Assembly: GCA_937995335.1 (NCBI GenBank)
Contig: CALKIH010000052.1
Location: 124,001 to 188,000, forward strand
Length of the DNA stretch: 64,000 bases
Direction of reading: 5' to 3'
Origin: UBA2357 sp002344625
Lineage (GTDB): Bacteria > Pseudomonadota > Gammaproteobacteria > Burkholderiales > Rhodocyclaceae
Shown here: piece after piece, positions 51,517 to 62,144 of the stretch
Layout of the letters: every line of letters begins with the position of its first letter
Numbering within the stretch: the first letter of the stretch is position 1
Made by a program: the position numbers and the translations under genes
Notes under the pieces: model-generated
Databases searched by the model: none
Told to the model about the DNA's origin: nothing
The model's input: the letters and a program-made list of their open reading frames with translations, nothing else

Positions 51517-52068
51517 TCAAGCGTTCTTGCCCTTTTGCCACAAGACATCGCCTCGTCCGCCCGCTCGGTTGAGCACCCGCGCCAGCACGAACAGCAGGTC
51601 GGAGAGACGGTTCAGATACTGGCGTGGTCCATCGCCGACCGCTTCTTCGAGCGCCAGCGCGACCAGCGCCCGCTCGGCGCGGCGACATACCGTGCGTGCA
51701 TGATGGGTGATCGCGGCCGCGCGCGTGCCGCCCGGCAGGATGAAGTCCTTGAGCGGCTCCAGCGGCTCGTTGAGTCCGTCCAGCGCTTCTTCGAGCTTGG
51801 TCACCTGCTTGCCGGTGATCATGGTCATCCCGGGAATGCAGACTTCACCGCCGAGGTCGAACAAGTCGTGCTGCACGTCGGTGAGCAGGGCGCGCACCTC
51901 GTCGGGCAGTTCTTCGGTGAGCAGAATGCCGATCACGGCGTTGCACTCATCGACCTCGCCCAGCGCATGAATGCGCAGACTGTTCTTCGAAACGCGTTTG
52001 CCGTCGCCCAGCCCGGTCGTGCCGGCGTCACCGGTGCGGGTGTAGATCTTGGAGAGTCGGTGTCCCAT
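51517..52068 (-). CDS. pduO: Cob(I)alamin adenosyltransferase, PduO type
   Basis: Transfers the adenosyl group of ATP to cob(I)alamin to make coenzyme B12. 183 residues; N-terminal KIYTRTGDAGTTGL forms the ATP site and FILPGGTRAAAITHHARTVCRRAER the conserved core. A perfect TATAAT (minus strand 52106-52101) sits about 33 bases upstream. No other cobalamin gene is adjacent. Confidence 0.94.
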   Translation of the reverse strand: MGHRLSKIYTRTGDAGTTGLGDGKRVSKNSLRIHALGEVDECNAVIGILLTEELPDEVRALLTDVQHDLFDLGGEVCIPGMTMITGKQVTKLEEALDGLNEPLEPLKDFILPGGTRAAAITHHARTVCRRAERALVALALEEAVGDGPRQYLNRLSDLLFVLARVLNRAGGRGDVLWQKGKNA

Positions 52069-52100
52069 CCTGTGCCTCGTCTTGTATTGCGGGGGCGCAC

Positions 52101-52106
52101 ATTATA
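52101..52106 (-). promoter_or_regulatory. -10 element for the cobalamin adenosyltransferase gene
   Basis: TATAAT on the minus strand at 52106-52101. The -35 region is weak. No cobalamin riboswitch features (B12 box) were found in this leader. Confidence 0.4.
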
Positions 52107-52351
52107 GTGCGGCTGGTCGTCCCATCGAATCGGTTGCCCAGGACGGTTCGATTGACGCCCCGGAGAGCGGCCGCGTACCATGCTGCAAGCCGCCCACGGC
52201 CACCGCGGGACGATATCCACATATCCGGCATGGTGCCGTAGATCGCGTTGGCGTCGGATCGCGGGCCTCGCGCCGAGGCGTGTCACCGTGGGCGCGCGGG
52301 GCCGTCCGGCCCGGCGTTAACTCCATGCTTGTTCAAGACTGCAAATAATTT

Positions 52352-54973
<2,622 letters not shown>

Positions 54974-54991
54974 GCCGCGGCCGCGCGGCCT

Positions 54992-55049
54992 GGCGTGCGC
55001 GAAAGTCGCGGGTTCGGCGGGTTCGCCCGCGGCTTTCGAAATGCACGCC
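54992..55049. terminator. Long interrupted hairpin between alaS and the phosphomannomutase gene
   Basis: Inner 13-bp stem (55000-55012 with 55026-55038, one G-U pair) capped by 13 bases, extended by GGCGTGC (54992-54998) with GCACGCC (55043-55049). It lies between two convergent genes, so it probably acts on both strands. No T tract. Confidence 0.45.
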
Positions 55050-55066
55050 GTGAGGCGTGCCGTGGT

Positions 55067-56458
55067 TCAGAACGGCAGCGCAAGCCCCGGCCAGACGGCC
55101 TCGATCGCGCGCCGAAAATCGGCCTGAATCCTCGCGATGGCGGTTTCGCTGTCGGCTTCGAAGCGCAACACCACGACCGGGGTGGTATTGGATGGGCGGG
55201 CCAGGCCGAAACCGTCCGGGTATTCGACGCGTATGCCGTCGATCGTGATGATGGCGTCCGCAGCGGTGAAGCTCGCCGCGTCGCGCAGGCGGCTAACCAG
55301 GTCGAAGGGCTCGCCTTCGTTCATCTCGATGTTGAGTTCCGGCGTGCTGACTGCGTCGGGCAGGGCCTCGAGCACGGCACTCGGGTCGCGCGAGCGTGAC
55401 AGGATCTCGAGCAGGCGCGCGCCGGCATAGAGGCCGTCGTCGAATCCGTACCAACGTTCCTTGAAGAACATGTGGCCGCTCATTTCGCCGGCGAGCGGAG
55501 CGCCGGTCTCCCTGAGCTTGGCCTTGACGAGTGCATGGCCGGTGTTCCACATCGTGGCCGTGCCGCCATGCTGGCCGATCCAGCCCGCGAGCTTGCGCGT
55601 GCATTTGACGTCGTAGATGATTTCGCCGCCGGGCACGCGGCTCAGCACATCGGCGGCGAACAGCATCAGTTGCCGGTCGGGATAGATGATCGCACCGGCC
55701 TTGGTGACCACGCCCAGGCGATCGCCGTCGCCGTCGAAAGCAAGCCCCAGTTCGGCATCGGATTCCCGCAGGGTGCGAATGAGGTCCTGAAGGTTCTCAG
55801 GTTTGGAGGGGTCGGGGTGATGGTTCGGAAAGGTGCCATCGACCTCGCAGTAGAGCTCGATGACCTCGCAGCCCAGTTGGCGAAACAACTCGGGTGCAAT
55901 CCCGCCCGCGACGCCGTTGCCGCAGTCGATCACGATCTTCATCGGGCGCGCAAGCTTCACGTCCGACACTACGCGGGCGATATAGGCTTCGTCGATGCGG
56001 GCGCTGCGCAAGGCGCCGTTGCCGTGCGCGAGGGTGTTGTTGGCGATGCGGTTGCGCAGTGCCTGGATCATCGGCCCGTACAGCGTTTCGCCGCCCAGCA
56101 CCATCTTCAGGCCGTTGTAGTCGGGGGGGTTGTGGCTGCCGGTCACGCTCACGCACGAGTCGGTGCCCAGATGGTACGCGGCAAAGTAGGTGAGCGGCGT
56201 CGGTACGCAACCGATATCGACGACGTCGACGCCCGCGGCACGGATCCCGTCCGCGAGCGCGCCGGCAAGCGCCGGGCCGGACAGGCGGCCGTCACGGCCG
56301 ACCGCAATCTCGCGTTGGTCCCGGACCTTGGCCTCTGTACCGAGTGCGTGTCCGATTGCGCGCACGGCGTCTTCGGTCAGGGTGCGATCCACGATGCCGC
56401 GGATGTCATAGGCCTTGAAGATTTCGGTGGCGGGCAGAATGTGTGCTGCTTGGCTCAT
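55067..56458 (-). CDS. Phosphomannomutase/phosphoglucomutase
   Basis: 463-residue alpha-D-phosphohexomutase that shifts phosphate between C6 and C1 of mannose or glucose for sugar-nucleotide synthesis. FKAYDIRGIV at the N terminus, phosphoserine loop SVTGSHNPPDYNG, metal loop AFDGDGDRLG and sugar-specificity loop GEMSGHMFF match the AlgC/ManB group. The start at 56458 (MSQAAHILP) precedes homology; the frame is open further upstream. Converges with alaS. Confidence 0.92.
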   Translation of the reverse strand: MSQAAHILPATEIFKAYDIRGIVDRTLTEDAVRAIGHALGTEAKVRDQREIAVGRDGRLSGPALAGALADGIRAAGVDVVDIGCVPTPLTYFAAYHLGTDSCVSVTGSHNPPDYNGLKMVLGGETLYGPMIQALRNRIANNTLAHGNGALRSARIDEAYIARVVSDVKLARPMKIVIDCGNGVAGGIAPELFRQLGCEVIELYCEVDGTFPNHHPDPSKPENLQDLIRTLRESDAELGLAFDGDGDRLGVVTKAGAIIYPDRQLMLFAADVLSRVPGGEIIYDVKCTRKLAGWIGQHGGTATMWNTGHALVKAKLRETGAPLAGEMSGHMFFKERWYGFDDGLYAGARLLEILSRSRDPSAVLEALPDAVSTPELNIEMNEGEPFDLVSRLRDAASFTAADAIITIDGIRVEYPDGFGLARPSNTTPVVVLRFEADSETAIARIQADFRRAIEAVWPGLALPF

Positions 56459-56492
56459 GGCTTGATGGTCGCTTGGTTGGTCGGATGGACGA

Positions 56493-57518
56493 TTATCGCA
56501 GAAAGGCATGCCGCGATTCGAGTGTGACGCCGGGATATGACAGGCGTCGGTGGCCTTCGCCGAGTCGATCGCCGAAGTGGCCGAGGATGCGTGCCGGTAG
56601 CCAGTCCAGGTTGCCGGGCGGGCTGCCGGTGAGAAAGCCCACATGGCCGCCGCCGGGCGGGCATTCGAAGCGCACCGCATCGGCCAGTTCGGTTGCCCGT
56701 GGCCAGGCGGTGGACGGCACGAAGGGGTCGTTTGCGGGGTTGAGTATCAGCGTCGGTACGCAAATCCCGGCCAGCCAGGGTTTGCTCGAAGCCTTTTGCC
56801 AGTAGTCGTCGGCTCCGGCGAAGCCGTGTACCGGCGCGGTGAACGCGTCGTCGAACGCATGCAGCGTCGTGGCACGGCGCGCGCGTTCGATGTCGAAACG
56901 GCCGGGATGGCGCAGGTGTTTGTACTCGGCCTTGCGGACGAGGGTCTTCAGGAAGTGCCGTGTGTATAGCTTGTTGAAGCCGCGACTCAAGGCATGGCCG
57001 GCGATCGCCAGGTCGAGAGGGGCGCAGACCGAAACGGCGGCGTCGACGATCGTCGTGGCGGTATCCGCCCGCTCGCCCAGCCATTTCAGCAGCGCATTGC
57101 CACCGAGGGAAACGCCGGCCGCGAACAGCGGGGCCGCGCCGGCTCGCCGCCGGAGGTGATGCAACATCCAGTCGATTTCGTCGCTGTCGCCCGAGTGATA
57201 GGCTCGCAGCAAGCGGTTCGGCTCACCCGAGCAGCCCCTGAAATGCGGCACCACGCCGCGCCAGCCGGCGGCTTGGAGTGCACGCATCAAGCTGCGCGAA
57301 TAGTGACTGCGACTCGATCCTTCGAGACCGTGGAACAGTACCACCAGCGGAGCGTCGTCCGGCCTGGTGGCCAGCCAGTCGAGATCCACGAAATCGCCGT
57401 CGGGGGTCTCGATGCGCTCGCGCCGGTATGGCGGCATCGCGCCTTTGCGCAACAGCGGCACGATCGTCTGCAAATGCCCTCCCGGCAGCCAGGGCGGCAG
57501 GGTCGCGGTTGTTGCCAT
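56493..57518 (-). CDS. yheT: Alpha/beta hydrolase, YheT family
   Basis: 341-residue cytosolic hydrolase of unknown natural substrate. Begins PPWLPGGHLQTI, the family signature; LFHGLEGSSRSHY forms the oxyanion region, nucleophile serine in GVSLGGNALLKWLGE and the catalytic histidine in PGGGHVGF. Lies between the NTF2-like gene and the phosphomannomutase on the same strand, with short gaps. Confidence 0.9.
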   Translation of the reverse strand: MATTATLPPWLPGGHLQTIVPLLRKGAMPPYRRERIETPDGDFVDLDWLATRPDDAPLVVLFHGLEGSSRSHYSRSLMRALQAAGWRGVVPHFRGCSGEPNRLLRAYHSGDSDEIDWMLHHLRRRAGAAPLFAAGVSLGGNALLKWLGERADTATTIVDAAVSVCAPLDLAIAGHALSRGFNKLYTRHFLKTLVRKAEYKHLRHPGRFDIERARRATTLHAFDDAFTAPVHGFAGADDYWQKASSKPWLAGICVPTLILNPANDPFVPSTAWPRATELADAVRFECPPGGGHVGFLTGSPPGNLDWLPARILGHFGDRLGEGHRRLSYPGVTLESRHAFLR

Positions 57519-57530
57519 GGCGCGCCGACC

Positions 57531-57962
57531 TCAGTGCACCGTGCGCGGATTGTTGTGGTTGGGGATCTCGGGAATTTCGGGGGTCGCGGAGGTGTGATGC
57601 AGCACCATCTTCCAGCCATACGCGCCGCGCATATAGACGTTGGTGGCCACGAGCGGTGGCTGCAGGTTCTGTTCGCCTTCGACCGAAACGTGTTCGAGCA
57701 CGCTATGCACCGTCAGCAGCATGCTGGTGTTGGCCATCAACTGGGTCGTGCGCACGGCAAGGCGCACGCCGGCCGAGAACAGCTGTCGCCATGCTTCGCG
57801 GACGTTCGCCAGCCCGACGAGGCGGGCTCCGTCGGGGTGAATGCAGACGACCTCGTCGTCTTCCGACCACACGGCCATCATCGCCTCGAGGTCGGAGCGT
57901 GCCAAGGCCTCGTAAAAGGCGATCTCGGCATCGGTCGCCGAATTGAAGTTCTGCTTGCTCAC
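57531..57962 (-). CDS. NTF2-like/SnoaL-type protein
   Basis: 143 residues from a GTG start at 57962. Cystatin/NTF2-like fold suggested by ATDAEIAFYEALARSDLEAMMAVWSEDDEVVCIHPDG and by GWKMVLHHTSA near the end, as in DUF4440/SnoaL-type proteins. Members range from enzymes to binding proteins; function here is unknown. The frame remains open upstream, but that part has no homology. 12 bases before yheT, so likely co-transcribed. Confidence 0.75.
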   Translation of the reverse strand: MSKQNFNSATDAEIAFYEALARSDLEAMMAVWSEDDEVVCIHPDGARLVGLANVREAWRQLFSAGVRLAVRTTQLMANTSMLLTVHSVLEHVSVEGEQNLQPPLVATNVYMRGAYGWKMVLHHTSATPEIPEIPNHNNPRTVH

Positions 57963-58105
57963 GGTAGGTACCCGAACACGGCCGGATCCGAGCACGGAGG
58001 AGACGACCGGACACGAAAGGAAAAAGTGCGCAACGGACTTCTGTGGCATGCCGAAGTCCGGAAGACGGGACCGCGCCGGTGGCGCGGAGCCGTCGGCTGC
58101 GCTGC

Positions 58106-58306
58106 TCAGTGATGACCCTTCGGACGTTCGCCGGTCAGCACGTAGCGGGCGCTGCAGTAGGGGCAGATCACCTCGCCATGTTCGAGCACATCCAGGAAGA
58201 CTCTTGGGTGCTGGGCCCACAGCGGTGCGCCGGGACGCGGGCAGGAGAGGGGCAGGTCCTTGGCTGTGATTGCCACGGTCAGCGATTTGTCGTTCGTTTC
58301 AGCCAT
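58106..58306 (-). CDS. CHCC-type zinc-finger protein
   Basis: 66-residue protein with one Cys, one His and a CPYC pair (CPRPG...QHPRVFLDV...CPYC) in the zf-CHCC pattern, which relates to the NDUFS6 subunit of complex I. Function in bacteria is not settled. ATG 58306 lies 11 bases after the ilvE stop, a placement often seen in betaproteobacteria. Confidence 0.85.
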   Translation of the reverse strand: MAETNDKSLTVAITAKDLPLSCPRPGAPLWAQHPRVFLDVLEHGEVICPYCSARYVLTGERPKGHH

Positions 58307-58317
58307 GATGTATCCGC

Positions 58318-59238
58318 TCAGACGTAAGCCAGCCAATGTTCATATTCGGGTGCGCGCCCATTCACGATGTCGAAGAAGCGCGCCTGGATCTTTGCCGTGA
58401 TCGGCCCACGCTTGCCGTCGCCGATCACACGGCTGTCGAGCTCGCGAATCGGGGTGACCTCGGCGGCGGTGCCGGTGAAGAAGGCCTCGTCGGCAATATA
58501 GATGTCATCGCGCGTGAGTCGTTTCGACTGTACTTCGAGACCGAACTCGCGCGCAACATTGATCACCGAGTCGCGGGTGATGCCGGTGAGCGCCGAGGCG
58601 ATCTCAGGTTCGTAGATCTTGCCGTCCTTGATCACGAACAGATTCTCGCCTGCGCCCTCGGCAACGAAGCCCTGGGTGTCGAGCAGCAGCGCCTCGTCGT
58701 AGCCTTCCTGGGTGACCTCGAGGTTGGCCAGGATCGAGTTCGCGTAGGTGCTGGCGACCTTGGCGCGCGGCATCGTGACGTTGACATGGTGCCGCGCGAA
58801 CGAAGACGTCTTGACCCGGATGCCTTTCTCGAGGCCCTCTTCGCCCAGGTAGGCGCCCCACGGCCATGCCGCGATCGCGACATGCACGGTCGCACCACGG
58901 GTGGAGATTCCCATCTTCTCGGAGCCGTAGAACGCGATCGGGCGGAGGTAGCAGGATTCGAGCTTGTTGGCGCGCACCACCTCGAGCTGGGCCTGCATGA
59001 GCTCGTCCTTGGTGTAAGGAATCGTCATCATGTAGATCTTGCCCGAGTTGATCAGGCGCTGGGTGTGCTCCGCAAGACGAAAGATCGCCGTGCCCTTGAC
59101 GGTGTTGTAGGCGCGCACACCTTCGAATACCGCCAGGCCATAGTGCAGGGAGTGGCTGAGAACATGGGTCGTGGCGTCACGCCAGGGTACGAGTTTGCCG
59201 TCGTACCATATGAACCCGTCGCGGTCGGACATGGACAT
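58318..59238 (-). CDS. ilvE: Branched-chain amino acid aminotransferase
   Basis: PLP class IV transaminase for the last step of Leu, Ile and Val synthesis. 306 residues; YGLAVFEGVRAY, the PLP lysine in MPRAKVASTYANS, EGAGENLF and FFTGTAAEVTPI are intact. GGAG precedes the start at good distance. TAGAAT (minus 59301-59296) is a possible -10. Divergent from the choice-of-anchor I gene. Confidence 0.96.
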   Translation of the reverse strand: MSMSDRDGFIWYDGKLVPWRDATTHVLSHSLHYGLAVFEGVRAYNTVKGTAIFRLAEHTQRLINSGKIYMMTIPYTKDELMQAQLEVVRANKLESCYLRPIAFYGSEKMGISTRGATVHVAIAAWPWGAYLGEEGLEKGIRVKTSSFARHHVNVTMPRAKVASTYANSILANLEVTQEGYDEALLLDTQGFVAEGAGENLFVIKDGKIYEPEIASALTGITRDSVINVAREFGLEVQSKRLTRDDIYIADEAFFTGTAAEVTPIRELDSRVIGDGKRGPITAKIQARFFDIVNGRAPEYEHWLAYV

Positions 59239-59380
59239 TGGGGGTCTCCTGCGGTGTGGAAAGTGGCGCGCTCCGAGGCGCGCGTCGAGTCCGAAATTCT
59301 AGCGCAAACTCCCCGCGTTCGTCGCGAGCTCACGATGGGCGGCCGGGCACCATCCGTGCTGCCGAGATCGGCCTGCCGGG

Positions 59381-59414
59381 CTGTCACAAGCCCTTCATCC
59401 GCAGTCCGTATATT
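59381..59414 (+). promoter_or_regulatory. PhoB-box-like promoter upstream of the choice-of-anchor I gene
   Basis: Two 7-bp half-sites 11 bases apart, CTGTCAC (59381-59387) and CCTTCAT (59392-59398), against the consensus CTGTCAT (6/7 and 5/7). Exactly 10 bases later comes TATATT (59409-59414), a 5/6 match to the -10. This is the spacing of the E. coli phoA promoter, where the Pho box replaces the -35. Confidence 0.6.
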
Positions 59415-59446
59415 TCCCCGGCGCTGAATCTAAGATAGGGGAAATA
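59411..59446 (+). repeat. Inverted repeat overlapping the -10 and the ribosome site
   Basis: TATTTCCCC (59411-59419) and GGGGAAATA (59438-59446) form a perfect 9-bp stem with an 18-base spacer. The right arm includes the best Shine-Dalgarno sequence (GGGGA, 59438-59442); the left arm overlaps the -10. It could be an operator or, if the start site lies upstream, an RBS-masking hairpin. Confidence 0.6.
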
Positions 59447-59471
59447 CATTTTTGAATCAAAGACTTTTGGG

Positions 59472-61316
59472 GTGGCGTCGGGCGTTCTGATCGCGGCCGC
59501 CCTGGCGGCCTGTGGCGCTAGCAGCAGCAAGGACGATGCGCCCGTTCCCACGCCCAAATCGATTTCGCTCGAATTCACAGGGCGCTGTTCGGCTAGCAGC
59601 TTCGCCAGCAGTGCGGCTGAAATCGTTGCTTACGGTGCCGGCTCCCGACGCAGCTTCGTCGTCAACGCCGAGGCCGGCCGGCTCGATGTGCTCGACCTGA
59701 CCAACCCGGCCGCGCCGCGCTTGCTCCAGAGCCTCGATGCCGCCGTGATCGCCCCCGGTGCCGAGGTCAACAGCGTTGCCGTTCATGACGGTATCGTCGC
59801 GGTGGACATCGAGGCTGCGGTCAAGACCGACCCGGGCTTCGTCGCCTTCTATCGCGCGCACAACCTGAACCTGATCGGCAGCGTCACCGTCGGCGCACTG
59901 CCGGACAACCTGATTTTCACTCCCGACGGACGCAAGGTGCTGGTCGCCAACGAGGGCGAGCCGAGCGACGATTACCAGATCGACCCGGAAGGCTCGGTCA
60001 GCATCATCGACCTTTCCAACCTGAACAACATCACCGTGCGCACTGCCGGCTTCAAGGCCTTCAACGACAAGGCCGACCCATTGCGCGCGGCCGGCATGCG
60101 CATATTCGGACCGAAGGCAACGGTGGCGCAGGATCTGGAGCCGGAGTATGTCGCCGTCTCCGCAGACGGTGGCACGGCCTGGGCGGCTTTGCAGGAGAAC
60201 AACGCCCTCGCGAAAATCGATGTGGCCAATGCGACCGTGACCGCCATCCTCCCGCTCGGCTATAAGGATCACGGCGTGGCCAACAACCGCTTCGGCGCCG
60301 GCAATGGGCTGGATGCGAGCGACACCGAAGGCGCAATCAACATCCGCACCTGGCCCGGAGTGGTCGGCATGTACCATCCGGACGCGATCCAGGCCTATAC
60401 CGTCGGCGGCGAGACTTATCTGGTCACCGCCAACGAGGGCGATGCGCGTGCCTGGGGCGAGGATGACGACGCCTACTGGAACGGCGATGCGAACCAGGGC
60501 TTCGTGGAGGAATTCCGCGTCAAGCATCTGGTGCACCGCAGTGGTTTCGATCGTCGCGCGGGCGACGACCTGCCGCCGCAACTGCGTGCGCTGGCCGCCG
60601 GGGCCCTGCTCAATCCCGACGTATTCGGCTATTGCGGCGCGACGGCCGGCAATCCGGGTGACTGCCGTGAAGACAAGCTCCTCGGGCGCCTGACCGTGAC
60701 CTGGACCCAGGGTTACCGCGCCGACTCCGCGGGCCAGCCGGTGTTGTTCAACGCGCAGGGCGCCGAGGATCCGGCCGGCGACCGCCTCATGTACGACAAG
60801 CTGTATGCCTTCGGTGGCCGCTCGTTCGCGATCTGGAGCGCCGACGGCGATCTGGTCTACGACTCCGGCGATCTCATCGAACGCTTCATCGCCAGCGATG
60901 CCTGCCGCGCCGGCAGCGCGCGCAACATTCCTTGCGCCCAGTTCTTCAACAGCAACCATGAAGAAGGTAGCACTTTCGACAACCGCAGCGACAACAAGGG
61001 GCCCGAACCGGAAGGCCTGGTCATCGGCCAGATCGGTGAAAAACACTTCCTGTTCCTCGGCCTGGAGCGCATGGGCGGCGTTCTTGTCTACGACATCAGC
61101 CTGCCTACCGCACCGGTCTTCGTCGATTACATCAATACGCGCGAAGACTGGACCACGGCCGACCCGGGCAGCGTACTGTCTGCGGTCGGCGAGCTCGGCA
61201 TCGAAGGTCTTGCCTTCGTCCCTGCCGCCGATTCTCCCAATGGCGAAGCGATGCTGATCACCGGCAACGAGGTCAGCGGCACCACCGCGATCTACACCAT
61301 TCGCCAGACCTTCTGA
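59472..61316 (+). CDS. Secreted choice-of-anchor I family protein (probable lipoprotein)
   Basis: 614 residues from GTG 59472. A hydrophobic stretch ending LAAC (C14) looks like a lipoprotein signal, then a beta-propeller-like body with repeated LDVLDLTNPAAP and VSIIDLSNLNN patterns, EPSDDY, NEGDARAWGEDDD and a C-terminal GPEPEGLVIG. Choice-of-anchor I domains occur in extracellular proteins, some linked to atypical alkaline phosphatases. The signal lacks its usual positive N terminus, so the start is doubtful: TTG 59452 in another frame would encode MNQRLLGWRR before the same hydrophobic run if one base is missing. Confidence 0.82.
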   Translation: MASGVLIAAALAACGASSSKDDAPVPTPKSISLEFTGRCSASSFASSAAEIVAYGAGSRRSFVVNAEAGRLDVLDLTNPAAPRLLQSLDAAVIAPGAEVNSVAVHDGIVAVDIEAAVKTDPGFVAFYRAHNLNLIGSVTVGALPDNLIFTPDGRKVLVANEGEPSDDYQIDPEGSVSIIDLSNLNNITVRTAGFKAFNDKADPLRAAGMRIFGPKATVAQDLEPEYVAVSADGGTAWAALQENNALAKIDVANATVTAILPLGYKDHGVANNRFGAGNGLDASDTEGAINIRTWPGVVGMYHPDAIQAYTVGGETYLVTANEGDARAWGEDDDAYWNGDANQGFVEEFRVKHLVHRSGFDRRAGDDLPPQLRALAAGALLNPDVFGYCGATAGNPGDCREDKLLGRLTVTWTQGYRADSAGQPVLFNAQGAEDPAGDRLMYDKLYAFGGRSFAIWSADGDLVYDSGDLIERFIASDACRAGSARNIPCAQFFNSNHEEGSTFDNRSDNKGPEPEGLVIGQIGEKHFLFLGLERMGGVLVYDISLPTAPVFVDYINTREDWTTADPGSVLSAVGELGIEGLAFVPAADSPNGEAMLITGNEVSGTTAIYTIRQTF

Positions 61317-61688
61317 GCCGCCTTGCCAAAGGGTAAAGCGGTATCGCTTCCGGTGCCGTGAATCCGCACAAGCATCAGGTCAGCCGGGGTGCCCGTGGGC
61401 ACCCCGTGCGTGCCGAGCGGGATCGCTCCGACGCCGGCTGACTCATGCGCGGACCGGTCCGGCCGCTTCAATCTTCCGACCGCTCGTGCGGGCGCCGGTT
61501 GTGTCGGCGAACCCCTTGCCATGCGCTGACCTCGCGTATCCCGATCCTCGACGCTGATATCCGGCGGTCGCGAGCGTAAAATAGCGCGCGAAAGCCTTGG
61601 AGCATGCCTGAGCGGCCGACGACGCGCGCAATTCCGCGCCGGGTGGCCGCGATGGGTGGCGGGGCTGGAAGCATAGGGAGAGCAATGG
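61317..61688. other. Intergenic region, 372 bp, before nudJ
   Basis: No gene supported. It holds a 9-bp inverted repeat GGGGTGCCC/GGGCACCCC (61386-61394 with 61397-61405, 2-base gap) 69 bases after the upstream stop, possibly a weak terminator, and TAAAAT (61577-61582) as a possible -10 for nudJ. Minus-strand frames across it are shadows with no homology I recognise. Confidence 0.5.
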
Positions 61689-62144
61689 ATGATGAGCAGG
61701 ATCTGGCGGCCCAATGTCACCGTGGCGGCGGTACTTGAGCGGGATGGGCGTTTCATGCTGGTGGAAGAGGAGACCGAGGGCGGATTGCGCTTCAATCAAC
61801 CTGCGGGCCATCTCGAGGCGAACGAGTCGTTGATCGATGCTGCGGTGCGCGAGACGCGCGAGGAGTCCGCGCATGGCTTCGAGCCCGGATACCTCGTCGG
61901 CGTCTATCTGTGGCCACGGCCGGATGGAGCGCTCACCTATTTGCGCTTCGCATTCGGCGGGGCGGTCGGTGAGGAGATCCGGGGTGCGTGCCTTGACGAT
62001 GACATCTTGAGGGTGGTGTGGATGACGCCCGAGGAGATGCGGGCATGTTCGGCGCGCCATCGCAGCCCGCTGGTGATGCAGTGTGTCGATGACTGGCTGG
62101 CGGGCAGGCGGTATCCGCTCGACCTGTTGAGGCATTACGTGTGA
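61689..62144 (+). CDS. nudJ: NUDIX hydrolase, NudJ-like
   Basis: 151 residues. Nudix box GHLEANESLIDAAVRETREES is intact in its catalytic REXXEE core, with Ala in place of the final Gly. NudJ enzymes hydrolyse nucleoside di/triphosphates and thiamine pyrophosphate-type substrates. GGGAG lies 8 bases before ATG 61689. In E. coli nudJ also precedes mnmA, supporting the call. Its stop overlaps the next start (GTGATG). Confidence 0.88.
   Translation: MMSRIWRPNVTVAAVLERDGRFMLVEEETEGGLRFNQPAGHLEANESLIDAAVRETREESAHGFEPGYLVGVYLWPRPDGALTYLRFAFGGAVGEEIRGACLDDDILRVVWMTPEEMRACSARHRSPLVMQCVDDWLAGRRYPLDLLRHYV

Noticed and set aside
52107..52351. Possible leader RNA or riboswitch upstream of alaS
   Set aside because: I see only short GC-rich hairpins and no known motif, T-box or B12 box.
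59457..61046. 529-codon minus-strand frame opposite the choice-of-anchor I gene
   Set aside because: Shadow frame; no start signal or recognisable domain, while the plus-strand product has a signal peptide and family motifs.
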